Assembly (NCBI RefSeq): GCF_021538895.1
Contig: NZ_JADDRL010000034.1
Span: 21,871 to 85,870 of the forward strand
Length of the DNA stretch: 64,000 bases
Direction of reading: 5' to 3'
Source: Streptomyces olivochromogenes
GTDB lineage: Bacteria; Actinomycetota; Actinomycetes; Streptomycetales; Streptomycetaceae
Shown: in pieces, positions 8,625 through 18,076 of the stretch
Layout: every line of letters starts with the position of its first letter
Position numbering within the stretch: position 1 is the first letter of the stretch
Notes under the pieces: model-generated
What the model saw: the letters and a program-made list of their open reading frames with translations, nothing else
The model's database searches: none
What the model was told of the DNA's origin: nothing
Program-made: the position numbers and the translations under genes

Positions 8625-10121
8625 ATGACGCAGGCACAGGGCAGCACGGTCGACGGGGTGCTGCGGCGCAGCGCCCGGCGCACCCCCGCGCGCGTCGCGG
8701 TGGAGTACGGCGACCGCACATGGACGTACGCGGAACTCGACGAGGCCGTCTCCCGCGCGGCGGGTCTCCTCCTGGGCGAGGGCCTCGTCCCCGGCGACCG
8801 GGTCGGTGCCTACGGCCACAACTCCGACGCCTACCTGATCGCCTTCCTCGCCTGCTCCCGCGCGGGACTCGTGCACGTGCCGGTCAACCAGAACCTGACC
8901 GGGCAGGACCTCGCGTACATCGTCGGCCAGTCGGGCAGCACGCTGGTGCTCGCCGACCCGGGCCTCGCCGGTCAACTGCCGGGCGGCGTACGGGTGATGC
9001 CGCTGCGGGACGGCGACGACTCGTTCCTCGCGCGGCTCGCCACGACCGCGCCGTACGAGGGTCCCGAGCCGCGCACCGAGGACCTGGTGCAGCTGCTCTA
9101 CACCTCCGGCACCACCGCGCTGCCCAAGGGCGCGATGATGACCCACCGCGCCCTGGTGCACGAGTACCTGAGCGCGATCGCCGCGCTCGACCTGAGCGCC
9201 GGCGACCGGCCCGCGCACGCCCTGCCGCTCTACCACTCGGCCCAGATGCACGTGTTCCTGCTGCCCTACCTCGCGGTCGGCGCGACCAACGTCATCCTGG
9301 CCGCGCCGGACGGGGACAGGCTCTTCGACCTGATCGAAGCCGGCCGCGTGGACAGCCTGTTCGCCCCGCCGACCGTGTGGATCGGCCTCACCCAGCGCCC
9401 CGACTTCGCCACCCGGGACCTGGGCGGCCTGCGCAAGGCCTACTACGGCGCGTCGATCATGCCGGTGCCCGTCCTGGAGCGGCTGCGCGAGCGGTTCCCG
9501 AAGCTCGCCCTGTACAACTGCTTCGGCCAGAGCGAGATCGGCCCGCTGGCCACCGTGCTCGGCCCCGACGAACACAAGGGCCGCCTGGACTCCTGCGGCC
9601 GCACCGTGCTCTTCGTGGACGCCCGCGTGGTCGACTCCGACGGCGAGGACGTGCCCGACGGCACGCCCGGTGAAATCGTCTACCGCTCACCGCAGTTGTG
9701 CGAGGGCTACTGGGAGAAGATCGAGGAGACCGTCGAGGCCTTTCGCGACGGCTGGTTCCACTCGGGGGACATGGCCGTGCGGGACGAGCACGGCTACTTC
9801 ACGATCGTCGACCGGGTCAAGGACGTCATCAACTCCGGTGGCGTACTGATCGCTTCACGCCAGGTCGAGGACGCCCTCTACACACACGAGGCCGTCGCCG
9901 AGGCCGCCGTGATCGGCCTCCCCGACGAGCGCTGGATCGAGGCCGTCACGGCGGTGGTCGTGCGGCGCGCCGAGGTCACCGAGGACGAACTCATCGCCCA
10001 CGCCCGCGAGAAGCTGCCGCCCTTCAAGGCACCGAAACGGATCCTGTTCGTCGACGCGCTGCCGCGCAACGCGAGCGGCAAGATCCTCAAACGGGAACTG
10101 CGGGACCGCTTCGGGGACTAG
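8625..10121 (+). CDS. Acyl-CoA synthetase (FadD-like, ANL superfamily)
   Basis: A 498-residue adenylate-forming enzyme. The P-loop LYTSGTTALPKGAMM is near residue 160, the NCFGQSEIGP motif near 300, and GDMAVRDEHGYFTIVDRVKDVI with NSGGVLI near 380-410. The C-terminal Lys motif is NASGKILKRELRDRFG. ATG 8625 has GAGGA at 8611-8615; an overlapping ATG seven bases earlier is in another frame. It probably makes acyl-CoA from medium or long-chain acids, and follows a related ligase gene, so the two may act on different parts of one substrate. A hairpin in the 80-bp gap may give it separate expression. Confidence 0.9.
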   Translation: MTQAQGSTVDGVLRRSARRTPARVAVEYGDRTWTYAELDEAVSRAAGLLLGEGLVPGDRVGAYGHNSDAYLIAFLACSRAGLVHVPVNQNLTGQDLAYIVGQSGSTLVLADPGLAGQLPGGVRVMPLRDGDDSFLARLATTAPYEGPEPRTEDLVQLLYTSGTTALPKGAMMTHRALVHEYLSAIAALDLSAGDRPAHALPLYHSAQMHVFLLPYLAVGATNVILAAPDGDRLFDLIEAGRVDSLFAPPTVWIGLTQRPDFATRDLGGLRKAYYGASIMPVPVLERLRERFPKLALYNCFGQSEIGPLATVLGPDEHKGRLDSCGRTVLFVDARVVDSDGEDVPDGTPGEIVYRSPQLCEGYWEKIEETVEAFRDGWFHSGDMAVRDEHGYFTIVDRVKDVINSGGVLIASRQVEDALYTHEAVAEAAVIGLPDERWIEAVTAVVVRRAEVTEDELIAHAREKLPPFKAPKRILFVDALPRNASGKILKRELRDRFGD

Positions 10122-10146
10122 GGCCTCTCGTTTGGATCATGCCGGG

Positions 10147-10170
10147 CTCGCGAATCGAGCGCCTCGCGAG
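10147..10170. repeat. Inverted repeat between the ligase and MFS genes
   Basis: CTCGCGA at 10147-10153 and TCGCGAG at 10164-10170 form a perfect 7-bp inverted repeat with a 10-nt centre, 26 bp after the ligase stop. It may terminate the ligase transcript or bind a regulator of the MFS gene. The rest of the 132-bp gap shows nothing clear. Confidence 0.35.
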
Positions 10171-10253
10171 TGGCGCGGCCGAGGATGGCGCCGACCGGGT
10201 CGTCGGCGTACGTCAGTCGGCCATGTGAACCGATTCCCGTGTGAGGTGTCCGC

Positions 10254-11489
10254 GTGCCCGCCTCCTGCGCACCGCCGACCACGCCCCGGTGGGTGATCCT
10301 CGTCCTGGCCCTCGCCTGCGGCGTGGGCGTCTCCACCATCTACTTCCCGCAGGCCATCAGCTCGCTGGTGGCCGCCGACCTGAACGTCACGGCGGGCTCG
10401 GCGGCCCTCGTGGTCACCGCGGCCCAACTCGGCTACGCGGCCGGCATCTTCCTGATCGTCCCGCTGGGCGACCGGCTGCCGCCCCGCCGGCTCATCGTCA
10501 CGCTGCTCGCCCTGACCGCCCTCGGACTGCTCGCCGCCGGAACCGCCCCCACACTCCCGGTCCTGGTCGCCGCGAGCGCGGTCACCGGCGTCACCACGGT
10601 CGTGCCGCAGATCATCATCCCGATGGCCGCCGGCCTGGTCCCCGCCGACCGGCGCGGCGCGGTCACCGGCACGCTCCTCAGCGGCCTGATCGGCGGCATC
10701 CTGCTGGCCCGCACCTTCAGCGGCACCCTCGGCGCATGGCTGGGCTGGCGCGCCCCCTACCTGGTGGCCTCGGCGGCCCTCCTCGCCCTCGCGGCGGCCC
10801 TGTCCCGCGTGGTCCCGGCCACGACCCCGCCGTCGCGGGAGCGCTACCGGGAGCTCATCGCCGCCCCCGTGCGGCTGTGGCGCGAGGAGCCCGACCTGCG
10901 CCGCTCCTGCCTCTACCAGGCCATGGTCTTCGCCGGCTTCAGCGCCGCCTGGACCACGCTCACCCTGCTCGTGACCGGACCGGCGTACGGCAGGGGAGCG
11001 CAGGCCGTGGGCGTGCTGGGCCTGGTCGGCGCCGCGAGCATGTTCTGCACGCCGTTCGCCGGCCGCGCGGCCGACCGCACGGGGTCCGACGCCGTGAGCC
11101 TGTGCTCGCTGCTCGGGGTCATCGGCTCGGCGGGCGTGCTCACGCTCGGCGGCACCGGCGGCGCCGCCGGGCTGGTCGCGCTGGCCGGCGGCATGGTGCT
11201 GCTCGACGTGGCGGCCCAGTGCGGGCAGGTCGCCAACCAGGCGCGGATCTTCTCGCTGCGGCCCCAGGCCCGGGCCCGCGTCAACACGGCCTACATGACG
11301 TGCGCGTTCCTCGGGGGCAGCGCGGGCTCGTGGCTGGGCGTGCGGGCGTACGGGTGGCTGGGGTGGCCGGGCGTGACGGGGCTGGTGGCGCTGTCGGCGT
11401 CGGTCGCGCTGGTCCGGCACGCGACCTGGGACCGGGGCCGCACGGCCAACGCCGCCGAGGAGGCCGTACCGACCGGCCTCACCCGGTGA
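10254..11489 (+). CDS. MFS transporter, drug/small-molecule exporter type
   Basis: A 411-residue integral membrane protein with about 12 hydrophobic segments in two six-helix halves, split by a hydrophilic stretch (TTPPSRERYRELIAAPVRLWREEP) near residue 190-215. The helix 2-3 loop carries the MFS signature in the form VPLGDRLPPRRLI. Second-half helices such as ASMFCTPFAGRAADRTG repeat that motif. The family (DHA1-like) mostly exports small molecules by proton antiport. GTG 10254 was chosen with GTGAGGTG at 10241-10248. No dedicated regulator gene lies beside it, and its substrate is unknown. Confidence 0.87.
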   Translation: MPASCAPPTTPRWVILVLALACGVGVSTIYFPQAISSLVAADLNVTAGSAALVVTAAQLGYAAGIFLIVPLGDRLPPRRLIVTLLALTALGLLAAGTAPTLPVLVAASAVTGVTTVVPQIIIPMAAGLVPADRRGAVTGTLLSGLIGGILLARTFSGTLGAWLGWRAPYLVASAALLALAAALSRVVPATTPPSRERYRELIAAPVRLWREEPDLRRSCLYQAMVFAGFSAAWTTLTLLVTGPAYGRGAQAVGVLGLVGAASMFCTPFAGRAADRTGSDAVSLCSLLGVIGSAGVLTLGGTGGAAGLVALAGGMVLLDVAAQCGQVANQARIFSLRPQARARVNTAYMTCAFLGGSAGSWLGVRAYGWLGWPGVTGLVALSASVALVRHATWDRGRTANAAEEAVPTGLTR

Positions 11490-11606
11490 CCCGCCGGCCG
11501 CGCCGGTGCGGTCACGCGCGGTGAGGCCACAAGAAGTCCGGTTCCATACCCGACACGGCTGCCGTCACCACGTCCGCCGTTCACGGCGCACGCGCACACA
11601 ACAGAC

Positions 11607-13172
11607 ATGCGCTGCTGCTTCTCCGCTCCCCTCGCCGCCCTCGCGGCCGTCCCCGGTCCCTGTGAGGTACTGCGCTCCGGCCTGCTGCTCGCCCCCGCCC
11701 TGCTGCGGGCCGCCGCCGCACACCGCCTCCGTCCCCGTCACCCCCACCCCGTCGCAGCCGTCCACCTGGAACTGGTCACCCTCACCGAGGACCGCGCCGT
11801 CATCACCTGGTACACCGGCGTGCCCGGCACCGACGACGGCCTGGGCCGTATGCTGCCCGCCGTCACGGAGGGTGAAGTCGTCTACGGCACCCACCCCGCC
11901 CGCCTCCACCGCACCGCGGGCGAGGACCGGCCCACCGCACACCACCACGTAGAGCTCACCGGCCTGGAGCCCGGGCAGACGTACTACTACCAGGCCCGCT
12001 CGCGGGGCGTGGCCGCCGTGCCCACACCGCTGCACCTGGTGCGCGGCAACGCCGCGGGCACCTCACGGCACGGCCTCGGCTCGCACGGCGGCCCGTACTC
12101 CTTCACCACCCCCGAGCCCCCGCCCGGCCGCCACCTCCTGTCCCTCGCGCTCTGCAACGACCTGCACCTCGGCGAGACCACCGCCGGCCTGGTGGGTGGC
12201 ATCCCCCTGCTGCGCGGGGTCTCCCAGCGCCCGGGACTCGCCCCGTACCCGGAGATCATGAGCCGGGCCCTGGTCGACGAGGCCCGCCGCCGCGGGGCGG
12301 ACCTGCTGCTGGCCGCGGGCGACCTCTCGGCCGGCGGCGCGCCGCGCGACCTGGCCGAGGCCAGACGGATCCTGGACGGCTTCGGCGACCACGGGCGGGA
12401 CTACTTCGTCGTCCGCGGCAACCACGACCGGCCCCGCCCCGAGCGGGGCGGGCGCGCGGGCGACGGCCGCGACGCCTTCCGCCGGGACTTCGGCGAGGAG
12501 GACGGCCCCGGATACTTCGCCCGGGACGTGGCCGGACTGCGGATCATCGGCCTGGACACGTACGAGAAACGCGGCAACGGCGCCGACGCGGGCGGGCTCG
12601 GTGCCGAGCAACTGTCCTGGCTCCGGCGCCGGTTGCGCGGGAACGCGGAACAGCCCACGGTGGTCTTCGGCCACCACCCGCTGACCGTGCGCGACTCCCT
12701 CTTCCCGGTGAGCGCCGGGCAGCGCCTCGGCCGCCGCCAGGCCCGCTCGATCCTGGAGGCCTACGCCGCCGCCCCGGGCGTCTTCCTGCACCACGCCGGC
12801 CACACCCACCGCAACAAGCGCACCGTCCTGCCGCTCGCCCCGCATGTCACCCTCCAGGAGGTCGGCGCCGCCAAGGAATATCCGGGCGGGTTCAGCCTGC
12901 TGCGGATCCACTCCGGCGGCTACGCCCTGAACTTCTACAAGGCGCGCGGCGCCGAGGCCCTGGACTGGAGCGAGCGCAGCCGCCGGATGGCCGGGGGACT
13001 GTGGCCGCACCACGCGCTCGGCCGCTCGGTCGCCGACCGCAACAGCGTGGCGGCCCACGACCTGTCCGGAATCACCCGCCCGGCCGCGCCGCGGGCACCC
13101 CGTTCACCCCAAGGGATGACGCCCGCCACGAACCACCGCCCGGCCCTGGCCCAGGGGGCGGCACCTCCGTAA
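11607..13172 (+). CDS. Metallophosphoesterase with N-terminal purple-acid-phosphatase-like domain
   Basis: A 521-residue protein. Residues about 55-180 form a fibronectin-type/purple acid phosphatase N-terminal beta domain (LVTLTEDRAVITWYT, VELTGLEPGQTYYYQ). Residues about 185-450 are a calcineurin-like phosphoesterase core with the metal ligands in order: CNDLHLG, AAGDLS, RGNHDRP, FGHHP and AGHTH. It should hydrolyse a phosphate mono- or diester with a two-metal centre. The N-terminal 45 residues are hydrophobic and may anchor or export it, but no clean cleavage site is visible. The Pro/Ala-rich tail is probably disordered. It stands alone between the MFS and methyltransferase genes. Confidence 0.87.
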   Translation: MRCCFSAPLAALAAVPGPCEVLRSGLLLAPALLRAAAAHRLRPRHPHPVAAVHLELVTLTEDRAVITWYTGVPGTDDGLGRMLPAVTEGEVVYGTHPARLHRTAGEDRPTAHHHVELTGLEPGQTYYYQARSRGVAAVPTPLHLVRGNAAGTSRHGLGSHGGPYSFTTPEPPPGRHLLSLALCNDLHLGETTAGLVGGIPLLRGVSQRPGLAPYPEIMSRALVDEARRRGADLLLAAGDLSAGGAPRDLAEARRILDGFGDHGRDYFVVRGNHDRPRPERGGRAGDGRDAFRRDFGEEDGPGYFARDVAGLRIIGLDTYEKRGNGADAGGLGAEQLSWLRRRLRGNAEQPTVVFGHHPLTVRDSLFPVSAGQRLGRRQARSILEAYAAAPGVFLHHAGHTHRNKRTVLPLAPHVTLQEVGAAKEYPGGFSLLRIHSGGYALNFYKARGAEALDWSERSRRMAGGLWPHHALGRSVADRNSVAAHDLSGITRPAAPRAPRSPQGMTPATNHRPALAQGAAPP

Positions 13173-13181
13173 CCTCGGCAC

Positions 13182-13901
13182 ATGTCGACCCTGTGGGAAC
13201 TCATGCACGACTGCATCCCCGACGACCACGCTCGCCAAGTCAATTCCCGCTACTACCTCGACGAGGCCATGAGCTCCGCGGGGGCGCCGGACCGGGTGGT
13301 CGACCTCGGCTGCGGCAGGGGCACGTCCGCCGGTCTCTTCCGGCGACACGATCCGAAGGTGCGCTGGGTGGGAGTCGACATCCGCGACTCACCGGAGGCC
13401 CACCAGCGCCGGCCCGGCCAGGACCCGGTGGTGTACTACGACGGCGTCCGCCTCCCGTTCCGCACGGACGGCGTGCCGCTCATCTACTCGCACCAGGTGT
13501 TCGAACACGTCGCCCGCCCCAGGGAGCTCCTGCGGGAGGTGGGCCGGGTCCTGCGACCGGGCGGGCTGTTCATCGGCAGCACCTCGCAGTTCGAGCCCTA
13601 CCACTCCTTCAGCCTGTGGAACTACACGCCGTACGGATTCCGCGTGCTGGTCGAGGAGGCCGGGCTCGCCCTGGACGAGATCCGGCCCTCCCTCGACGGC
13701 GTGACCCTGATCATGCGCACCTACCACCCCACCCGGAAGAAGCAGTACGGCCGCTACTGGGAGGAGGAGTCCCCGCTCAACACGGAGATCGACACCTGGG
13801 CGCGAAAGACGCGGCGGCGGACGGCGCTGGTGAACCTGCGCAAGCTCACCTTCTGCGGCCAGTTCGCGTTCCGGGTGACCAAACCCGCCTCCCGCGCCTG
13901 A
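13182..13901 (+). CDS. Class I SAM-dependent methyltransferase
   Basis: A 239-residue Rossmann-fold methyltransferase. Motif I VVDLGCGRGTS binds S-adenosylmethionine near residue 40, the acidic end of strand 2 is in WVGVDIRDS, motif IV is in LIYSHQVFEHV, and motif VI in LRPGGLFIGS. The core order matches methyltransferase family 11/25. A C-terminal basic segment (RKKQYGRYW, ARKTRRRTALVNLRK) may contact the acceptor. The acceptor is unknown. It starts 9 bp after the metallophosphoesterase gene, so the two may be co-transcribed, although its ribosome site is weak. Confidence 0.87.
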   Translation: MSTLWELMHDCIPDDHARQVNSRYYLDEAMSSAGAPDRVVDLGCGRGTSAGLFRRHDPKVRWVGVDIRDSPEAHQRRPGQDPVVYYDGVRLPFRTDGVPLIYSHQVFEHVARPRELLREVGRVLRPGGLFIGSTSQFEPYHSFSLWNYTPYGFRVLVEEAGLALDEIRPSLDGVTLIMRTYHPTRKKQYGRYWEEESPLNTEIDTWARKTRRRTALVNLRKLTFCGQFAFRVTKPASRA

Positions 13902-13912
13902 CGCCGCCGCCC

Positions 13913-15211
13913 TCAGCCACGCTGCCGCAGGTCCACGATGCGCCGGATCTTGCCCACGGACCGTTCCAGGGACTCCGGCTCGACGATCTCGACCGCGACG
14001 GACACGCCGATGCCGTCCTTCACGGCGGCGGCGATGCTCCGGGCGGCCGACTTCCGCGTCTCGGCGCTCGCGTCGGGCCGCGCCTCGGCCCGCACCGTGA
14101 GCGCGTCCAGACGGCCCTCCCGGGTCAGACGCAGCTGGAAGTGCGGCGCGACCCCCGGCGTACGCAGCACGATCTCCTCGATCTGCGTCGGGAACAGGTT
14201 GACCCCGCGCAGGATCACCATGTCGTCGCTGCGCCCGGTGATCTTCTGCATCCGCCGGAACACCCGGGCCGTGCCCGGCAGCAGCCGGGTCAGGTCCCGG
14301 GTCCGGTAACGGATGACCGGCATGGCCTCCTTGGTGAGCGAGGTGAAGACCAGTTCGCCCTCCTCGCCCTGAGGCAGCACCTCGCCCGTGATCGGGTCGA
14401 CGACCTCCGGGAAGAAGTGGTCCTCCCAGATGTGCAGGCCGTCCTTCGTCTCCACGCACTCCTGGGCGACACCCGGGCCGATCACCTCCGACAGCCCGTA
14501 CAGGTCGACCGCGTCGATCGCGAACCGCTCCTCGATCTCGCGCCGCATCTGCTCGGTCCACGGCTCGGCGCCGAACACGCCGACCCGCAGCGAGGTGCTC
14601 CGCGGGTCCACACCCTGCCGTTCGAACTCGTCGAGCAGCGTCAGCATGTACGAGGGGGTGACCATGATGATGCCGGGTTCGAGGTCCTGGATCAGCTGCA
14701 CCTGGCGGGCCGTCATGCCGCCGGACGCGGGGACGACCGTACAGCCGAGGCGTTCGGCGCCGTAGTGGGCGCCCAGACCGCCGGTGAACAGCCCATAGCC
14801 GTACGCCACATGAACGGTGTCGCCGGGCCGGCCGCCCGCCGCCCGGATCGAGCGCGCCACCATGTCCGCCCACATGGACAGGTCGTTCTCCGTGTAGCCG
14901 ACCACCGTGGGGCGTCCGGTGGTGCCGCTCGACGCGTGGATGCGGCGAATACGGTCGCGGGGCACGGCGAACATGCCGTACGGGTAGTTCTCCCGCAGGT
15001 CGGCCTTGGTGGTGAAGGGGAAGCGGGCCAGGTCGTCCAGCGAGCGGCAGTCCTCCGGCCGGACTCCGGCCTTGTCGAAGGAGGCCCGGTAGAAGGGCAC
15101 GTTCTCGTACGCGTGCCGCAGCGAGGACCGCAGCCGCTCCAGTTGCAGCGCTCTGAGTGCCTCCGCGTCCAGCCGTTCCCCCGGGTCGAACAGCTCCGTC
15201 GCATCCGCCAT
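13913..15211 (-). CDS. paaK: Phenylacetate-CoA ligase family enzyme
   Basis: A 432-residue adenylate-forming enzyme of the PaaK type. It has the short family length, the N-terminal YENVPFYRASFDKAG signature, and the P-loop HASSGTTGRPTVVGYT near residue 95. It also has the DLYGLSE motif near 240 and the RTRDLTRLLPG hinge near 305. It converts phenylacetate or a related aryl acid to the CoA thioester. No ring-epoxidase (paaABCDE) gene is in the window, so the acid could differ. ATG 15211 has GGGAG 8 nt upstream; an in-frame GTG three codons earlier overlaps that site. A perfect palindrome lies 36 bp upstream of the start. Confidence 0.86.
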   Translation of the reverse strand: MADATELFDPGERLDAEALRALQLERLRSSLRHAYENVPFYRASFDKAGVRPEDCRSLDDLARFPFTTKADLRENYPYGMFAVPRDRIRRIHASSGTTGRPTVVGYTENDLSMWADMVARSIRAAGGRPGDTVHVAYGYGLFTGGLGAHYGAERLGCTVVPASGGMTARQVQLIQDLEPGIIMVTPSYMLTLLDEFERQGVDPRSTSLRVGVFGAEPWTEQMRREIEERFAIDAVDLYGLSEVIGPGVAQECVETKDGLHIWEDHFFPEVVDPITGEVLPQGEEGELVFTSLTKEAMPVIRYRTRDLTRLLPGTARVFRRMQKITGRSDDMVILRGVNLFPTQIEEIVLRTPGVAPHFQLRLTREGRLDALTVRAEARPDASAETRKSAARSIAAAVKDGIGVSVAVEIVEPESLERSVGKIRRIVDLRQRG

Positions 15212-15246
15212 GGGGGCCACTCCCTCGCCGATCGTGCCGATTCGGG

Positions 15247-15264
15247 CGACCGATCATTCGGTCG
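15247..15264. promoter_or_regulatory. Operator-like palindrome upstream of paaK
   Basis: CGACCGA at 15247-15253, a TCAT centre and TCGGTCG at 15258-15264 make an 18-bp palindrome with perfect 7-bp arms in the divergent paaK // hydrolase promoter. The core ACCGATCATTCGGT resembles the ACCG...CGGT operators reported for TetR-type PaaR repressors of phenylacetate genes. The match is from memory and the regulator gene is not in view. Confidence 0.5.
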
Positions 15265-15411
15265 ATCTGTCCGGGACAGTAATCCAGGCCACCGGGACCC
15301 GGGCAAGAGGTCCGCTCGCACTTCTTGACCTTGCCCCGGCCGCCGGAGGGGACACGCGTCCCGGGGAATGGGCGTTGCGGTCGGCCGCGGTGGGCGTCCA
15401 TGATCGGCGGC

Positions 15412-16248
15412 ATGCCTACGTTCACCGCGCCCGACGGGACCGAGCTCGCCTACCACGTCCGCGGCGAGGGTGAGCCCCTCGTCGTCCTGCCCGGAGGAGC
15501 GATGCGGGCCTCCGTCTATCTCGGCGACCTCGGCGGCCTGACCGCCCACCGTCGGCTGGTCCTGCTCGACCTGCGGGGCACCGGTGACTCCGCGATACCG
15601 GCCGATCCGGCGACGTACCGCTGCGACCACATGGTCGACGACGTGGAGGCGTTGCGAGCCCACATGGGGCTGGAACACATGGATCTGCTCGCGCACTCGG
15701 CGGGCGGCTGCCTGGGGACGCTGTACGCGGCGCGGTATCCGCGGCGCGTGCGGCGGCTTGCGCTGATCACCGCCAACCCGTCGGCCCTCGGTCTGCGGGC
15801 CACCGCCGAGGACCGGCTGGCCGCGGCGCGGCTGCGCGCGCACGAGCCCTGGTTCGCGCAGGGGTTCCCGGCCCTGGAGGCCTGGCTGGCGGGGGAGGGC
15901 GACTTCGACCCGGCGTTCGCCCCCTTCTTCTACGGCCGGTGGGACGCCGCCGCCGAGGCGCACGACGCGGCCGCCGAGGAGCAGACCAACGAGGAGGCGG
16001 CAGGCGTCTATTTCGCCGACGGCGCCTTCGACCCGGACGCGACCCGTGCCGCGCTCAAGGCACTGACCGCCCCGGTCCTGGTGCACGCGGGCGAACTCGA
16101 CGGTGGCCCCAGCCCCGACCTCGCCCGCCGCGCCGCCGATGCCTTCCCGGCCGCCGAGTTCACGGTCCAGCCCGGTGCCGGCCACTTCCCGTGGCTGGAC
16201 GACCCGGAGTGGTTCGTGGGCCGGGTCGTCGCCTTCCTGGACCGGTGA
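15412..16248 (+). CDS. Alpha/beta-fold hydrolase, proline iminopeptidase-like
   Basis: A 278-residue alpha/beta hydrolase. The oxyanion strand is VVLPGGAM near residue 25. The nucleophile elbow is LLAHSAGGCLG with Ser near residue 93, the acid is in HAGELDGGP, and the His is in PGAGHFPWLDD near 262. The family spans peptidases, esterases and haloperoxidases, so the substrate is open. ATG 15412 was preferred over ATG 15400 because the protein then begins directly with the first strand. It is transcribed divergently from paaK across a 200-bp region carrying an operator-like palindrome, so both may be controlled together. It ends 10 bp from the converging sulfatase-like gene. Confidence 0.83.
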   Translation: MPTFTAPDGTELAYHVRGEGEPLVVLPGGAMRASVYLGDLGGLTAHRRLVLLDLRGTGDSAIPADPATYRCDHMVDDVEALRAHMGLEHMDLLAHSAGGCLGTLYAARYPRRVRRLALITANPSALGLRATAEDRLAAARLRAHEPWFAQGFPALEAWLAGEGDFDPAFAPFFYGRWDAAAEAHDAAAEEQTNEEAAGVYFADGAFDPDATRAALKALTAPVLVHAGELDGGPSPDLARRAADAFPAAEFTVQPGAGHFPWLDDPEWFVGRVVAFLDR

Positions 16249-16258
16249 GGCGGGCGGC

Positions 16259-18076
16259 TCAGCCGCCGCTGGGGCCGTACGCCGTCATGAAGCGGTCCCG
16301 GAACCGGTTCATCGGCCAGATGGGCGCGTCGTGGGCGGGCCTCAGGCCCTCCGTCCAGCCCCAGTCGGAGATCCGGTCGAGGATCTTCGGATCGCGGGCG
16401 ACGATCGTGACCGGCACCTCGCGGCTGGTGCTGCCCGCGGTGACGGTCGGCACCGGCTGGTGGTCGCCGAGGAAGACCAGGACGGTGTCGTCGTCGCCGT
16501 AGCGGCGCAGGAACCCGGTGAGGCTGCGCAGCGAGTACTCGATGGCGCCCCGGTACTCGGCGCGGACGCTCTCCGGGTTCTTCCAGACCTCCTTGGGGTC
16601 CTTGCCCTCCTTCTTGATCCGTTCGAAGACCGAGCCGTCGCCGAGGTCGTTCCAGTCGATCATGTGGGCGACGGGGGCCCAGGGGTTGTGGCTGGAGGCC
16701 AGGATGATCTCCGCCATCATCGGGCCCCGGTCCTTCTTGCCGAACTCCAGCCGCTGGAAGGCCTCCAGGCTGAACTGGTCGGGCACGGGCGTCCAGCTGA
16801 AGTACGGGCCGTGGTAGCCGAGGTGCTCGGAGTCGTAGATGTGGTCGAGGCCGAAGAACCTGCCCTCGGGCCAGGCGCGGCGCACGCCGGGCACGATGCC
16901 GACCGTGCTCCAGGCACCGGTCCTGCGGAAGTAGCGGGTCAGGGTCATGCGCTCGCTGGAGGTGAGGTTGCGGTAGCGCTGCTGGTTCTTGATCCACAGG
17001 CCGGACAGGAAGGTGGAGTGGGCCAGCCAGCTGCCGGCGCCGGTCACGGGGGACCGGAGCCAGCCGCTGCGCGCGTCGAACCCGGCCGCCTTCAGGTCGG
17101 CGGTGCCCTCCTTGAGGACCGCGTCGATGCGCGGTGCCATCGCCGGGTCCTCGATGGCGGTACGGCCGTAGCTCTCGATGAACGTGAACAGCACGTCCTT
17201 GCCCCGCAGTCCGGTCAGCAACCGGTCCGGCGGCGTGTTTGCGAAGGCGTCGACCGCGGCCTGTCTGCGGAAGACGTCGGCGTCCCGCAGTCCCGCCTGC
17301 ACCTGCTGGACCCGGTTGTCGACGAGTTCGGCGTCGATCTTGGAGGCGACCGGGATGTCGCCGAACTGCACGCCGAGCGTGACGCAGGTGATCCAGGCGG
17401 TGCCGAGGATCAGCGTGGTGCGGGCGGCCACCGGGCGGTGGCGGACCATCAGGTTCGTCAGCCGCACCGTCGCCAGCGTCGTCAGGACGAGCACGGCGAC
17501 GACGAGGAGGAGCGCCCCGGCGACGGCGAGCACCTCGCCGGTCCGGCCGAACGACTCCCGCACCCACGCGGCCGCGTCGTCCAGCAGGACCCAGTCGAGG
17601 ACCAGGTCGAAGGGGCGGACCAGCACCGAGTAGAAGCCCATGTCGAGGGCCTTGACGAGGGTCAGCGCCCCCAGCAGCAGGCCCGCGACGACCGCCGTGA
17701 CGCGTCTGGCCCGGGACGGCAGCGCGAGCAACAGTCCCGCGAGCAGGATCCCTTCGGCCGGGATGCGCAGGAAGGCGGTGAAGGTGATCCGTTCGAGCTG
17801 GTTCGGCAGCAGCAGCGCGCCGAGCACGAGGAGACCGGCCAGAACGCTGGTCCCCACGCTCACCCCCCGCCCGACCCGCGGGTACCTGCGCCGCCACCCG
17901 AACAGCCCGGGCCGACCGGGGACGGGGCCCTCCGGGCGGACTTCCGGGGAGCCTTCGTCGGCGTCGCGGTCCCCGGTGTCGCCCCCCTCGGCGTCCGTGG
18001 CCGTGGCAGTGGCCGTGGCCGTGTCCGAGTCCGGCCCGGTGCGCGGTGGTCGGTGCGGAGGGGGGAGGTGCGACAC
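16259..18076 (-). CDS. Membrane sulfatase/phosphoglycerol transferase-like protein
   Basis: About 605 residues. An acidic, Thr/Asp-rich cytoplasmic N-terminus precedes about five membrane helices (from VGTSVLAGLLVLGALLL to TLILGTAWITCVTLG). An extracellular alkaline-phosphatase-superfamily domain then fills the last 370 residues. FTFIESYGRTA, the nucleophile region SPVTGAGSWLAHSTFLSG and the metal motif VFLGDHQPVP recall LTA-synthase and sulfatase families. It may transfer or remove phosphoglycerol, phosphate or sulfate groups on envelope polymers. I chose GTG 18076 with AAGGA 7 nt upstream. The longer ATG at 18145 adds 23 residues and lacks a good ribosome site. Converges on the hydrolase gene. 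Confidence 0.8.
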   Translation of the reverse strand: MSHLPPPHRPPRTGPDSDTATATATATDAEGGDTGDRDADEGSPEVRPEGPVPGRPGLFGWRRRYPRVGRGVSVGTSVLAGLLVLGALLLPNQLERITFTAFLRIPAEGILLAGLLLALPSRARRVTAVVAGLLLGALTLVKALDMGFYSVLVRPFDLVLDWVLLDDAAAWVRESFGRTGEVLAVAGALLLVVAVLVLTTLATVRLTNLMVRHRPVAARTTLILGTAWITCVTLGVQFGDIPVASKIDAELVDNRVQQVQAGLRDADVFRRQAAVDAFANTPPDRLLTGLRGKDVLFTFIESYGRTAIEDPAMAPRIDAVLKEGTADLKAAGFDARSGWLRSPVTGAGSWLAHSTFLSGLWIKNQQRYRNLTSSERMTLTRYFRRTGAWSTVGIVPGVRRAWPEGRFFGLDHIYDSEHLGYHGPYFSWTPVPDQFSLEAFQRLEFGKKDRGPMMAEIILASSHNPWAPVAHMIDWNDLGDGSVFERIKKEGKDPKEVWKNPESVRAEYRGAIEYSLRSLTGFLRRYGDDDTVLVFLGDHQPVPTVTAGSTSREVPVTIVARDPKILDRISDWGWTEGLRPAHDAPIWPMNRFRDRFMTAYGPSGG

